Below, piece after piece: positions 24,420 to 34,089 of a stretch of DNA of 64,000 bases. Source of the DNA: an uncultured Acidimicrobiia bacterium. GTDB lineage: Bacteria; Actinomycetota; Acidimicrobiia; Spongiisociales; Spongiisociaceae. The stretch spans positions 1,483,724 to 1,547,723 of the forward strand of contig OY282370.1 in the NCBI GenBank assembly GCA_958295745.1, read 5' to 3'. The position numbers and the translations under genes were made by a program. The notes under the pieces are model-generated. The model was not told the DNA's origin, ran no database searches, and was given only the letters and a program-made list of their open reading frames with translations. Each line of letters opens with the position of its first letter. Within the stretch, counting starts at the first letter, position 1.

Positions 24420-24483
24420 CTCCGATCGTTCAGGGCCGGGGCCGGGCTCCCGGGCTTACGGTTCCGACGCGGCCGACCCGTGT

Positions 24484-26037
24484 TCAGGGTCTGCAGGGTC
24501 GGGAGAAACGCTCCCGCAGCTCCCGCTTCAGCACCTTCATCCCGGCGTTGCGGGGCAGCGCTTCCACCGTCTCGTACCGGCGGGGAACCTTGTAGTCGGT
24601 CAGGTGGGAGCGGCACAGCTCGTCGAGCTGCTCCACCGGGAGCGGCCCGCCGCCCGCCGGGACGATCACCGCGGTGACCTGCTCCCCCCACCTCTCCGAG
24701 GACAGGCCGATGACAGCCACGTCGAAGACGGACGGATGCCTGGTCAGCACCTCTTCCACGTCGCGCGGGTACACGTTGGCCCCTCCCGAGATGATCAGGT
24801 CCCGCTTGCGGTCCACGATGTAGTGATGGTTCTCGTCGTCGACCATCGCCAGGTCGCCGGCGGAGAAGAAGCCGTCCTCGGTGGTGGACTCGGCCGTGGC
24901 CTCCGGGTTCTTGTAGTAACCGTTCATCAGGTACGGGGAACGGGAGTAGAGCTCCCCGACCTGGCCGGCCCGGACGGGGTTGCCTTCGTCGTCGACCACC
25001 CGAACCTCGGTCATGAACCAGGGGGGTCCTACGCACCTCTCCTTCCGCATGATGTCGGGTGGGCGCAGGTCGGTGACGACGGCGGCTTCGGTCGATCCGT
25101 ACAGCTCGTGCAGGGCCACCTCCGGGAACATCCCGTGGAACCATTCCTTGAGCTCCTGCGGGAGGGGGGCGGCGTTGAAGTAGACGACCTCGAGGGAGGA
25201 GGTGTCGGAAGCCGATATGGTGCGTTCGCCGAGGGTGCGCAGGATGGCGGCATGGGTGGGAACCAGAAAGATCGACTGGACCCGGTCGCGCTCGATCATC
25301 GACAGCAGAACCTCCGGGTCGAAGGCGCGCAGCATGGAGACGGTTCCGCCCGTGTGGACCGCCGCGTACGCGAAGGCGAACCCGGCCCCGTGAAACATAG
25401 GGGCCACGGCGATGGTGCGCCGGCCCGGCCCGAGGCCCCACTCCAAAGCGGAGGCATAGAAGGTGAGGGTGCGCGACCGATGGCTGATCACCACCCCCTT
25501 GGGGTTGCCGGTCGTGCCGGAGGTGTAGGCGATGGCGAACGGTTCGGTCTCGTCCACGCGGATCTGCGGATCGGCGGCGGCGGAGGCGCCTAGGGCGTCC
25601 TCGTAGTTCCGCCCGGCCCGGCCGCCGTCCATCGACAGCACGATCTCCGGCCGGTGCGACTCGATGGCATCGGCGGCCCGGTCGGCGAGGGAATCCTCGA
25701 GTATGAGCGCCCCGGCGTCGGAGTGTCCGAAGACGAAGTCGATTTCGGGCCCCGGCGACCTGGGGTTCAGCGGGATCATCACCATGCCCGCCTTGGCGAT
25801 GCCGGCCGCCGTCTCGCAGTACTCGAGCCGGTTGCCGCTCAGCAACCCCACATGGTCGCCCGGACGGAGGCTGCTGTCGAGCAACAGGTTGGCGACTCGG
25901 TTCGACCGGTCGGCCAGCTCGGCGTAGGTCTGCCGGCGGGCGCCGTCGATGACCGCCGTAGCTCTCGGGGAGGCGATCGAGAACTCGCGGATGCCGTTGG
26001 CGATGTTGAGGTCCGCCCCTCGGGGGAAAATGGCCAT
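24484..26037 (-). CDS. AMP-binding acyl-CoA synthetase/ligase
   Basis: 517 residues, full length for the ANL superfamily. Motifs: IAYTSGTTGNPKGVVIS (P-loop) near residue 172, the YGSTEA adenine motif near 315, FFSAGDLAMVDDENHHYIVDRKRDLIISGGANVYP near 390-425, and the C-terminal catalytic Lys in GMKVLKREL near 505. It would activate a carboxylic acid to its CoA thioester via an acyl-adenylate. It is convergent with the microcompartment locus, so it could process the acid made by the aldehyde dehydrogenase, but no direct link is visible. The cupin gene lies upstream. Confidence 0.92.
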   Translation of the reverse strand: MAIFPRGADLNIANGIREFSIASPRATAVIDGARRQTYAELADRSNRVANLLLDSSLRPGDHVGLLSGNRLEYCETAAGIAKAGMVMIPLNPRSPGPEIDFVFGHSDAGALILEDSLADRAADAIESHRPEIVLSMDGGRAGRNYEDALGASAAADPQIRVDETEPFAIAYTSGTTGNPKGVVISHRSRTLTFYASALEWGLGPGRRTIAVAPMFHGAGFAFAYAAVHTGGTVSMLRAFDPEVLLSMIERDRVQSIFLVPTHAAILRTLGERTISASDTSSLEVVYFNAAPLPQELKEWFHGMFPEVALHELYGSTEAAVVTDLRPPDIMRKERCVGPPWFMTEVRVVDDEGNPVRAGQVGELYSRSPYLMNGYYKNPEATAESTTEDGFFSAGDLAMVDDENHHYIVDRKRDLIISGGANVYPRDVEEVLTRHPSVFDVAVIGLSSERWGEQVTAVIVPAGGGPLPVEQLDELCRSHLTDYKVPRRYETVEALPRNAGMKVLKRELRERFSRPCRP

Positions 26038-26193
26038 TTCACCTCCGGGCTCTGCTTTCGGCCGGCTCTTGCATCGGGATGCCGCGGCTGAGCCTACTCA
26101 AGCGTCCGCCTGCTCTATCCGGTTGCTCGGAGGCCGCCCGTTCCCGCCGGCGGCGCGCCCCGCGGAGGCGTTCACACGATGTTCATAGGGCCG

Positions 26194-26955
26194 TCACATC
26201 GGGGGGAGCCGGTAGCCCTCCACGGGTTCGTAGGTGTTCCCGATCGGCCCCCTCACGATGACGAAGAACATACACCCGTCGCTCGAATGCATCGGCCCGT
26301 GCACGTCCTCGGGCGGATGGGCCAGGTACGCGCCCTTGGTCATCTTCCCGAAGGTGGTGTCGATGGTCCCCTCCAGTATGTATACCTCCTCCGAAAAGGT
26401 GTGCCACTCGGTATAGGGGCTGATCCATTGGGGGAGCAGGCCGGTGAGGGCCGCCCCTTGCTGCGCCTCGGGGTCGTTGCGCAGGGGTTTGCGGGCCGCG
26501 CCCGCCGGGAAGTCGTCGAAGCGGGGGGAGCCCCATGGCACCGCCAGGCTGTCGACGAAGGGCACCTCCCGGCCCGGCCTGAACATCGGACCGGGCGCAT
26601 CGGAAGGGATCCATTCGGGGGTGTCCGTGAACGAGGCCAACACCAAGGCGCCATCGGCGGTGTGCATCGGTCCGCGGAGCTCGCCGGCGGGCTGGAAGGC
26701 GTAACAATAGGGGCCGAACTCGTGGTCGCCCGACGTGATCTCGCCGTCCAAGTAGAACTTGTCCTCGTCTGAGGTGTTGTATCCGGTCTCGCGCCGCTCG
26801 AAGCCGGGGGGAAACTCGATGATCGCCGTGACCCCCCCGGTGTCCGGATCCCGGCTCAGGGTCTTCCTTCTGACGGGGAGGTTCCCTCCAGGAAAATCGA
26901 AATCGACCCATGCGATGTCGTCGATGTGGATGAAGTCGATGCGGGGACGGGTCAT
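26194..26955 (-). CDS. Bicupin domain protein
   Basis: 253 residues from the ATG at 26955 with GGAGGG upstream; earlier starts to 27100 lack homologous sequence. Two cupin-like barrels are visible. The first is around residues 30-120 (GPYCYAFQPAGELRGPMHTADG). The second is around 180-245 (EWHTFSEEVYILEGTIDTTF, HPPEDVHGPMHSSDG), with His and Glu in the order expected for a metal site. Members include dioxygenases, isomerases and sugar-binding sensors. It lies upstream of the acyl-CoA synthetase on the same strand, 156 bases apart, so they may be co-transcribed. Confidence 0.75.
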   Translation of the reverse strand: MTRPRIDFIHIDDIAWVDFDFPGGNLPVRRKTLSRDPDTGGVTAIIEFPPGFERRETGYNTSDEDKFYLDGEITSGDHEFGPYCYAFQPAGELRGPMHTADGALVLASFTDTPEWIPSDAPGPMFRPGREVPFVDSLAVPWGSPRFDDFPAGAARKPLRNDPEAQQGAALTGLLPQWISPYTEWHTFSEEVYILEGTIDTTFGKMTKGAYLAHPPEDVHGPMHSSDGCMFFVIVRGPIGNTYEPVEGYRLPPM

Positions 26956-27092
26956 GCGCCCTCCTTTCCCGCCGCCGGCCGCCGGCCGGTTCCCGGTGAC
27001 CATCTACGATAGGACGCCGGTCAGCGTTCTGGGGCGGCGCCCAGTCGTCGAGTCGGCCTCGCTGGTCGCCCGTTACCTGCCTGCCTGAATCG

Positions 27093-28580
27093 TCAGTCAC
27101 CGAGGCGGCTGCGTATCAACGGCAGCCCGATCACCAACCCCAGGGCGAAGAGGGCCGCGGCCAGCAGCATCAGATCCCCGAAGGCGTCTGCGGAGGCGGA
27201 CCTCAATACCTGCTCGACCCGATCGGACATGGAGTCGTCGAACGAGGCGAACCGGACGGAGGAGATGTCGTAGCCTTCGAGAGCGGTCCGGGATCGGAAC
27301 TGAGCGGCGAACGTGGCCGCGGTTCCGAGGAGGGCCACCGAGAGGGCGCCGCCCACTTGGCGCACCGCGCTCAGCGAAGCGGTCCCTGCCGACGCGAAGG
27401 CCGCCGGGACGCTGTTGACTATGGCGGTGCTCTCGATCGAGAACTGCCACCCCATGGCCAGCCCGAAGAGGACGAGCGGCGGCGCGATATCCGCGGTAGA
27501 AGCCTCCGAGGTCGCCGCGAAGCTCAGCCAGACCATGGCTGCTGCCATGACTCCCAACCCGGCCAGCATCGGCCTTGCGAAGCCGAGCCGGTCCATGGCC
27601 GCCCCGGCCAGGTACGGGCTGAAGGTCATCGGTGTGAAGACGATGGCGAGGATCACCGCAGCCGTCCACGGGCTCAGGGACAGCAGCGACTGGAGGTAGA
27701 GGGTCACCAGGAAGAACACCCCGGGCACGGCGGTGTTGACGCACACGCCGATCCGCAGCACGGTTCTGTAGGAGGGGTTGGTGAACAGCGCCGGATCCAT
27801 CATCGGGTGATCCGAGCGGCGCTCTACCAAGACGAACGCGGCGGCGGCCAGCAACCCGAGAGCCGCGCTCAGGACGACGAGCGGCGAGGCGAGGCCGCGG
27901 CGCCCCGCCTCGACGAAGCCGAAAGTGAGGAAGAACAGGGCGAGGGCGGCGGTCCCCATGCCTGGGTAATCGAAGATGGCGCCCCGCGCCGGCCCGTCGG
28001 CAGGGACGAACCTGACCAGCCCGACCGCGCCGACCACGCTGAACAGTGCAGTCGTCCAGAAGATGGCCTGCCAGGCGGTGTTCTCCGCCAGCCATCCGGC
28101 TATCAGGGGTCCTGAGATGAGGGCGCCCGACGAGAGGCCGATCCAGATGCCGACGGCCCGCCCCCGTTCTTTCTCGTCGAAGACCACTCCGATCTTGGCG
28201 AGGGCGTTCGGGAACAGGAGCGCCATGCCGAAGCCCTGCACGGCTCTGGCGCCGAGCAGCGGCACGACGGCGGGGGCGAGAGCCGCGCCGATCGTCCCCG
28301 CCAGGTAGAGCCAGTAGCCGATGAGCATCGTGCGGCGGCGCCCGTACAGGTCTCCCAACGCCGCGCTGAGCGGCAACAGCGCGGCGTTGCCGAGCATGAA
28401 CATGGTGGTTATCCACTGCAGGTCCGAGATAGACGCCCCGAGGTCCCTCCCTATTGTCGGGAGGGCGACGATCACCATCGTGCCGTCGAGGCTGGGAATC
28501 GCCAGCGCCGGGAAAAGGGCTACCAATACCCACCAGCGGCGGCGGTCGGTTGCGGCGGGAGGCGGCACCCCGGGGGTCAA
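27093..28580 (-). CDS. MFS multidrug-type exporter (DHA2/EmrB-like)
   Basis: 495 residues with about 14 hydrophobic segments. Signature features are LDGTMVIVALPTIGRDLG in the first helix region, the loop motif GDLYGRRRTMLIG near residue 80, and GPLIAGWLAE near 165. These proteins are inner-membrane proton-coupled exporters of drugs or metabolites. The TTG at 28580 is the outermost start; a GTG at 28568 is equally possible, and no ribosome binding site decides it. It is divergent from the flavoprotein gene at 28832. No regulator sits beside it. Confidence 0.87.
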   Translation of the reverse strand: MTPGVPPPAATDRRRWWVLVALFPALAIPSLDGTMVIVALPTIGRDLGASISDLQWITTMFMLGNAALLPLSAALGDLYGRRRTMLIGYWLYLAGTIGAALAPAVVPLLGARAVQGFGMALLFPNALAKIGVVFDEKERGRAVGIWIGLSSGALISGPLIAGWLAENTAWQAIFWTTALFSVVGAVGLVRFVPADGPARGAIFDYPGMGTAALALFFLTFGFVEAGRRGLASPLVVLSAALGLLAAAAFVLVERRSDHPMMDPALFTNPSYRTVLRIGVCVNTAVPGVFFLVTLYLQSLLSLSPWTAAVILAIVFTPMTFSPYLAGAAMDRLGFARPMLAGLGVMAAAMVWLSFAATSEASTADIAPPLVLFGLAMGWQFSIESTAIVNSVPAAFASAGTASLSAVRQVGGALSVALLGTAATFAAQFRSRTALEGYDISSVRFASFDDSMSDRVEQVLRSASADAFGDLMLLAAALFALGLVIGLPLIRSRLGD

Positions 28581-28831
28581 CCCGGGTTGTTCATAGGATT
28601 GGTGGGCAGATTAGGTGAAGGACTCGTGGGCGGCTTTCCGATCTGGAATCTTTGGTATTGATCGTATCCCTGGCTGGGTCGGGAGGGTTCACCCGTGCGG
28701 CGAAGGGTAACAGTACGCGCTTCGTCTCCTATGCGCGAATGCGGGATTCCCCCTGTCGATCAACTCGCAAGCAGATGTTCCGAGGTATAGCCTTGATCGA
28801 TGTGGGGCTCTTCGAGCGGAGGAGGTAGGAG
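28581..28831. other. Divergent intergenic region between exporter and flavoprotein
   Basis: 251 bases between two diverging genes, so it should carry promoters in both directions. The only clear signal is the ribosome binding site of the flavoprotein gene (GGAGGAGGTAGGAG just before 28832). No operator-like palindrome stood out. Confidence 0.4.
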
Positions 28832-30247
28832 ATGGCCGAACGGTGGGATATGGTGGTGGTCGGCGCAGGAACGGCCGGCCTGCCGGCCGCCGTATTCGCC
28901 GCCGAGCGGGGGCTGAGGGTGCTGGTGGTCGAGAAGAGCCGCCGGGTCGGAGGAACCCTGCTCATATCCGGGGGCCAGATGAGCGGGGCCGGCACCCGCC
29001 ACCAGCAGCGTCACGGAGTGGACGACACCCCCGAGGAGCACTTTCGGGATGTCATGGCGTTCTCGGAAGGCCGGGCCGACCCCGACCTGGTCCGGCTGGC
29101 GACCGACAACGCCGCCGGCACGATCGACTGGCTCGACGAGCTGGGCTTCGAGTTCTCGCCGGACTGCCCGGCGGTGAGGTTCAACCATCGCCACCACCCC
29201 TACTCGAAGGCGCGAATGCACTGGGGGACTGACGCGGGCGACTCTATCGCCGAAGTGATCATCCCGGAACTCGAATCGGCCGTTGCGGGCGGGGCGGTAG
29301 AGGTGATGCCAGGTACGAGCCTGGTCGGCTTGGACCACGGCGCGGGCGCCGTTCATGGAGTCAGGATCGAGGGCCCCGACGGGTTACAGGAACACGGTGC
29401 GGGCGCCGTGGTGCTGGCGGCCGGCGGGTACACGGCCAACCCGGTGCTGTTCGAAGAGCTGAGCAGCGGGCGCCTGGTGTCTCCCGGGCTCCCCACCGCG
29501 ACCGGCGATGCACACCGGATCGCGGCTGAGCTCGGCGGCCGACTGAGGGGAGGCGCCCACTGGCTGCCCGTCTTCGGGGGCATAGAAGATCCGGAGGCGC
29601 CCCACCGTACGGTCCACAAGGACTACTGGGCCGTCCTGACGCCGCAGATCCGTCCGCCCTGGGAGGTCTACGTCAACCGGTCCGGGAGGCGGTTCGTATC
29701 GGAGGAAGAAGGCGACGAGGTGGTCCGGGGGCGGGCGCTGCGGGCCCAGGATGGCCAGGTCTTCTGGGTGGTGTTCGACGAAGCGGTGCTCCGCGAGGCG
29801 CCCGACCTGCTCCCGGCGTGGGGCGCCGACGGAGTCCGGGCGCGGGCCGGACGGAAGCCCCCGGTCATGGCGGCGGATACGCTCGAGGGGCTGGCCGCCG
29901 CGGCCGGTATCGACCCGGACGGCCTCGCCGCGACCGTCGCCGGTTACAACGCCGCCGTGAGCGGGGCGCCCGACGAGCTGGGCCGGAGGCATCTGCCGCT
30001 GCCCATCGCCGAGCCGCCCTTTTATGCGGTCGAGAACCACGGAACTACGCTGCCCACCCCGGCGGGGGTGGCGGTCGACGGCGGCCTCCGGGTGCTCACC
30101 GCCGAAGGCCGGCCGATAGGCGGGCTGTACGCCGCCGGCGAGATCCTGGGCAGTGCCGCCTTCAGCGGGAGCGGCGCCGCGGCGGGTATGAACGTCACCC
30201 CGGCGATGACCTTCGGGCGGCTGCTCGGATCGGGCCTGGGTTCGTAG
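28832..30247 (+). CDS. FAD-dependent fumarate reductase/dehydrogenase-like flavoprotein
   Basis: 471 residues of the FAD_binding_2 family. The dinucleotide-binding motif VVVGAGTAGLPAAVFAAE is at residues 8-25, followed by VEKSRRVGGTLLISGGQMSG. The C-terminal FAD contact is GGLYAAGEILGSAAFSGSGAAAGMN near 430. The substrate-binding domain lies in the middle. Relatives are fumarate reductases, 3-ketosteroid delta-1-dehydrogenases and tricarballylate dehydrogenases, and the substrate here is unclear. The ribosome binding site GAGGAGG is strong. There is no signal peptide, so it acts in the cytoplasm. Confidence 0.85.
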   Translation: MAERWDMVVVGAGTAGLPAAVFAAERGLRVLVVEKSRRVGGTLLISGGQMSGAGTRHQQRHGVDDTPEEHFRDVMAFSEGRADPDLVRLATDNAAGTIDWLDELGFEFSPDCPAVRFNHRHHPYSKARMHWGTDAGDSIAEVIIPELESAVAGGAVEVMPGTSLVGLDHGAGAVHGVRIEGPDGLQEHGAGAVVLAAGGYTANPVLFEELSSGRLVSPGLPTATGDAHRIAAELGGRLRGGAHWLPVFGGIEDPEAPHRTVHKDYWAVLTPQIRPPWEVYVNRSGRRFVSEEEGDEVVRGRALRAQDGQVFWVVFDEAVLREAPDLLPAWGADGVRARAGRKPPVMAADTLEGLAAAAGIDPDGLAATVAGYNAAVSGAPDELGRRHLPLPIAEPPFYAVENHGTTLPTPAGVAVDGGLRVLTAEGRPIGGLYAAGEILGSAAFSGSGAAAGMNVTPAMTFGRLLGSGLGS

Positions 30248-30255
30248 ACTCGGAT

Positions 30256-30283
30256 ACACCTTCGGGTGTTCGGACGCCCGAAG
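30256..30283. terminator. Stem-loop between convergent genes
   Basis: Overlapping stems ACACC-TTCG-GGTGT (30256-30269) and CTTCGGG...CCCGAAG (30260-30283) sit nine bases after the flavoprotein stop. No T-run follows, as is common in high-GC actinomycetes. Confidence 0.4.
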
Positions 30284-30473
30284 GGGGCGGATGCAGGAGA
30301 AGAACCGCGCCAGACGCCGATTCCCATGTCGGTCCGTTGGACATCTGGGACCGATTCCTTCCTCGACCCGGATCTGGCGGACCATCCCCGCCGTCCGCGT
30401 TCCGAGGAGGCCGACGGCGGCCGTTCTCGCCGCTAGGCCGTAGACCCAGGGGGGTGCATCCTCAGATGCTTCC

Positions 30474-31424
30474 TTACGAGAGGCCCGTCTTGATACGCTC
30501 GTCGGCCATCAACCGCTGTCCGGACGGGCTCAGGATCCCCCCGGCGACGCCGACGAGCGCGATGCCGCCGCCGATGAAGTGCATCAGGGTGATCGGCTCG
30601 GAGAGCAGCCACCAGGCCAGGGCGGCCGCCATCACCGGCTCGGCCCGGAGCGCGAGCGGCGGGATGTTGGCGGGGAGCCAGCGGAACGACCAGGTCAGCA
30701 GGAACACTCCGACGCCGCCCGGAAGGATCACGGTGTACGCCACTATGAGCAGGTCGCGAGAGGTGGCCGGGCCGATGCCCCAGCCGGTGGCCGCCATGTA
30801 GACGGTAACCCCGACCGACCCGGTCGCGAACACGCTCCAGAGCAGGACGATCGTGTCGAGATGCATCCGGGCGATCTTCAGGAACACCAGATAGAAGGAC
30901 CAGCCTATGAGGGAGACGAGGGCCAGCCCCATCCCGGCCGGATTTCCTTCGATGCCTGTCGATCCCCCGTATACGACCATGGCCGCCCCGAAAACCGCCA
31001 GAACCGTCCACAGACGGAAGCGGGCGCCGGGCCGCTCCCCCAGGATGGGTATGGCGATCAGACTGACCAGCAACGGGACCAGGGAGTTCAGCAGCACCAC
31101 GTCGGCCACCGAGGTCAGCTTCATGGCGGTAAAGAACAGGGGTTGCGCGAAACCGAGGAAGAGGCCCGGCCAGACCGCCCACCGGAGGGAGGACAGCGGC
31201 GGGCGGATCCCGAACCATATAGCCCGGACCGCCGCCAGGAGGCCGAGGACGCCCACCGCACCCCACATACGCCAGAAGGAGAACTGTATCCCGGTGAGGT
31301 CCGACGACTGGACGGCGATCAGCCCGGTGCTCATGAGCGCCACGCTGACCGCGATGGCGGCGAGGGGAAGGTCCGGCCGCGGCCCGCCGCGGGGAGGCGC
31401 CCTACCCGCATGAAGATCGGTCAA
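30474..31424 (-). CDS. EamA/DMT-family transporter
   Basis: 316 residues with about ten hydrophobic helices in two EamA repeats, for example LPLAAIAVSVALMSTGLIAVQSSDLTG near the start and VFLLTWSFRWLPANIPPLALRAEPVMAAALAWWLL in the second half. Such proteins export amino acids, nucleosides or drugs across the inner membrane. The GC-rich neighbours give no hint of the substrate. It is convergent with the flavoprotein. Confidence 0.87.
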   Translation of the reverse strand: MTDLHAGRAPPRGGPRPDLPLAAIAVSVALMSTGLIAVQSSDLTGIQFSFWRMWGAVGVLGLLAAVRAIWFGIRPPLSSLRWAVWPGLFLGFAQPLFFTAMKLTSVADVVLLNSLVPLLVSLIAIPILGERPGARFRLWTVLAVFGAAMVVYGGSTGIEGNPAGMGLALVSLIGWSFYLVFLKIARMHLDTIVLLWSVFATGSVGVTVYMAATGWGIGPATSRDLLIVAYTVILPGGVGVFLLTWSFRWLPANIPPLALRAEPVMAAALAWWLLSEPITLMHFIGGGIALVGVAGGILSPSGQRLMADERIKTGLS

Positions 31425-31605
31425 CCAGCAGTCCTCTCGGTCGACGCCGGGCGGTATGTCCTCAAAGGAATCTCCAAAGGAAGAGGATAGCCGGGGTTGG
31501 CCGCACCCTTTCGGGGGTGATCAGCGGCTGCGGATGAACTCGACGATCATTCGGCTGGTTCGGCGGCCCGGACAGACAGGGGGCCCGAGATATCCGTCTG
31601 TCCGC

Positions 31606-32376
31606 CTATGAACGGGCCGGGCGGAGGGCGGCCAGCAGCGGGATGGAGGCGATCTTCTCCTCGGTGAGTTCCTCCCAGCGCAGGCGGGGTTCGGGGTGCC
31701 CGCCTCGGCAATGGATCACCCGTTCCGGCGTCACGATCAGGTCGAGCCGTATGTCGTGGGCGGTGAGCGGGATCCGCCCCGGCTCGAGAACCTGTATCTC
31801 ATGTACGGTGGCGGCCACCGCCGTTGCGGGTCCGATCAGGCCGGCCTCCCATGCCAGGGCGTACTCCAGATCGCTGAAACCCCCGCCCTTGCCCAGCCGG
31901 GCGCCGGTGGGGTCTACGGCCACGCATCCGGTTATCACCAGGTCGACCGGCTCCATGTCTTCCACACGGGTGGTGCGGGCCGATCGTGAGGCGCCCTTGA
32001 TGGACGAGGCGGCTCGTGGGGTGTCGGCTAGGTCGTCGGGGTCGAGATAGAAGAAGGGTTCCGGCTGCGCGAGGCGGGGTACGGCCATGAACACCAGCTT
32101 TCCGTCCTCCAGCGCCCGTTGACGGACCGGCCACTGCGGCGAGTCGGGATTCGACTTGAGGGTGCGCGCCGCCGCCCATTCAGGGGTGGTACGCAAGCGC
32201 TCGGCAGCCGCCTCGGCGCCGATGAAGTTGGGGATGCGCCCCCGCGCTCCCGGAAAACGGGCGGCGCCGCCCGCCGTCAGGCGCTCCCACACCAGCTCGC
32301 GCAGGGCGGCCTTGGCGGCCAGAACTTCGGGATCACCCCCGGCGTCGCGGTCATGGCGGGGTGCGGTGCGGGCCAT
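31606..32376 (-). CDS. 5-formyltetrahydrofolate cyclo-ligase family protein
   Basis: 256 residues from the ATG at 32376; the frame extends to 32454 but would overlap the start of modA. The MTHFS-like features are the N-terminal helical part LRELVWERL, the KLVFMAVPRL and EPFFYLDP strands, and TGARLGKGGGFSDLEYALA, the glycine-rich loop that binds ATP and substrate. Classical enzymes are about 190 residues, so this is the longer, methenyltetrahydrofolate synthase domain-like type. It would act on folate one-carbon units or a similar carboxylate. It is divergent from modABC and shares the short gap with it. Confidence 0.75.
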   Translation of the reverse strand: MARTAPRHDRDAGGDPEVLAAKAALRELVWERLTAGGAARFPGARGRIPNFIGAEAAAERLRTTPEWAAARTLKSNPDSPQWPVRQRALEDGKLVFMAVPRLAQPEPFFYLDPDDLADTPRAASSIKGASRSARTTRVEDMEPVDLVITGCVAVDPTGARLGKGGGFSDLEYALAWEAGLIGPATAVAATVHEIQVLEPGRIPLTAHDIRLDLIVTPERVIHCRGGHPEPRLRWEELTEEKIASIPLLAALRPARS

Positions 32377-32408
32377 CGAGTCGACCTTAGCTGGGGTACT
32401 GTCAGGCG

Positions 32409-33203
32409 ATGTTTCGCAGCAGCAAGGCGTCGAAGGCATACCGAGCGCCGTCAACGGGCTATTCGACTGTTTTGCTGGCGGCCGTTTTGCTGGCGGCCTC
32501 CTGCGGCGGGTCGGAGGGAATGCCGTCCGACCGCACCCGGCTGCTGGTATCGGCCGCCTCCTCCCTTACCGATGTGTTCGGCGAGATCGAGGCAAGGTTC
32601 GAGGAATCCGCCCCCGGAGTGGATGTGGTCCTGAACCTGGGGGCCAGCTCTCTGTTGCGCGAGCAGATTTTCTCAGGTGCCCCGGCCGGGGTATACGCAT
32701 CTGCCAGCCCGGACATCATGCGGCAGGTGGACGAGGCCGGCTACCTCGACGGCCCTTTCCGGGTGTTTGCCCGTTCCCGCCTGGCCATCGTCGTGCCGAG
32801 GGGCAACCCGGCCGGTATAGCGAAGCTGGAGGACCTGGGCAGGGATGCGCTCTTGGTCGGGCTGTGCGCGGAGGGGGCTCCCTGCGGTTACTTTGCCCGC
32901 CGGGCGCTGGCCAAAGCGGGGGTGGCGCCGGCTGTGGATACCGAGGAGCCCAACGTCCGGGCCCTGCTCACCAAGGTGGAGGAGGCCGAGATCGACGCGG
33001 CTGTCGTTTACGCGACCGACATCGCCGCCGCCGAAGGAGTGGAGGGGATACCGATTCCCGACCCGTACAACGTGATGGTGGAATACCTGATCGCCGTGGT
33101 GGAGGGCGCCCCCGCCCCGGAGGCCGCCGCGGACTTCGCGGCCTTCGTCCTGTCCGCCGAGGGCGGCCGGATACTGGAGCGGCACGGCTTTTCCCTGCCG
33201 TGA
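32409..33203 (+). CDS. modA: Molybdate-binding lipoprotein
   Basis: 264 residues. An N-terminal signal peptide ends in a lipobox, LLAASC-GGS, so it is a membrane-anchored lipoprotein. The mature part has LLVSAASSLTDVFGEIEARF, the first oxyanion contact, then NLGASSLLREQIFSGAPAGVYASASPD and PYNVMVEYLIAVVEGA, all typical of ModA. It captures molybdate or tungstate outside the cell and passes it to the permease encoded next. A molybdoenzyme is not visible in the window. Confidence 0.92.
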   Translation: MFRSSKASKAYRAPSTGYSTVLLAAVLLAASCGGSEGMPSDRTRLLVSAASSLTDVFGEIEARFEESAPGVDVVLNLGASSLLREQIFSGAPAGVYASASPDIMRQVDEAGYLDGPFRVFARSRLAIVVPRGNPAGIAKLEDLGRDALLVGLCAEGAPCGYFARRALAKAGVAPAVDTEEPNVRALLTKVEEAEIDAAVVYATDIAAAEGVEGIPIPDPYNVMVEYLIAVVEGAPAPEAAADFAAFVLSAEGGRILERHGFSLP

Positions 33204-33240
33204 AGGCAGGCAGGCGATAATGAGAACCGGAAATGGGTAG

Positions 33241-34089
33241 GTGCTGAGACAACTGCCGCCGGGCCGGCGGATGCGGAGGGGAACCGCGACGCCGGGTTCC
33301 CGCCGGGCGCGGCGCCCGCCCCCGATCTTTCTTTTGATACCGGCCGCCGCCGGGTTGGTGCTCTTCGCCCTGCCGGTGGTCGGCCTCGCCGCCCGGGTGC
33401 CCTGGCGCGACCTGCCGGCGTTGCTCACCGGGGAGATAGCCGGGGAGGCGCTGCGGCTTTCGCTGGTGTCTTCGGTCGCGGCGACGGTGCTCTCCCTGGT
33501 GCTGGGAGTTCCCCTGGCCTGGATATTGGCCCGTTCCGCGTTCCCCGGACGCTCCGTGGTGCGGGGTCTGGTGCTGCTGCCTCTGGTGTTGCCGCCGGTG
33601 GTGAGCGGGGCGGCGCTCCTGTTCGCCCTCGGCCGCCGCGGGCTGGTGGGAGGTTTCCTCCATCGGGCGGCCGGGCTGACCTTGCCCTTCTCCATCTGGG
33701 GGGTGATCGCGGCGGTTACCTTCGTGGCGATGCCTTTGATGGTGGTGACCGTGGAGGGGGCGCTGCGGAATCTGGATCCCCGATTCGAACGGGCCGCCGA
33801 GACCCTGGGCGCCGGCCCTTGGACGGTGCTGCGCCGGGTTACCCTTCCCATGGCCGCCCCTTCGGTGGTTGCCGGCGCCGCCCTCACCTGGGCGAGGGCG
33901 CTGGGGGAGTTCGGCGCCACCCTCACCTTTGCCGGCAACCTCCAAGGCCGCACGCAGACCCTCCCGCTGGCGGTGTTCGTGGCCTTGGAGAGCGACCGGG
34001 ACGCCGCCATAGCTCTCAGCCTGGTGATGGTGGCGGTCTCGCTGGCTGTGCTGGCCGCCCTCCGGGAACACTGGTGGAGGCGGCGGTGA
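33241..34089 (+). CDS. modB: Molybdate ABC transporter permease
   Basis: 282 residues, GTG start with an AATGGGTAG upstream that is only a weak ribosome site. It has five to six membrane helices. The EAA loop that contacts the ATPase is AAETLGAGPWTVLRRVTLPMAAPS near residue 187. The segment ALGEFGATLTFAGNLQGRTQTLPLAVF is typical of ModB. The stop overlaps the modC start (GTGA). It forms the channel for molybdate. Confidence 0.92.
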   Translation: MLRQLPPGRRMRRGTATPGSRRARRPPPIFLLIPAAAGLVLFALPVVGLAARVPWRDLPALLTGEIAGEALRLSLVSSVAATVLSLVLGVPLAWILARSAFPGRSVVRGLVLLPLVLPPVVSGAALLFALGRRGLVGGFLHRAAGLTLPFSIWGVIAAVTFVAMPLMVVTVEGALRNLDPRFERAAETLGAGPWTVLRRVTLPMAAPSVVAGAALTWARALGEFGATLTFAGNLQGRTQTLPLAVFVALESDRDAAIALSLVMVAVSLAVLAALREHWWRRR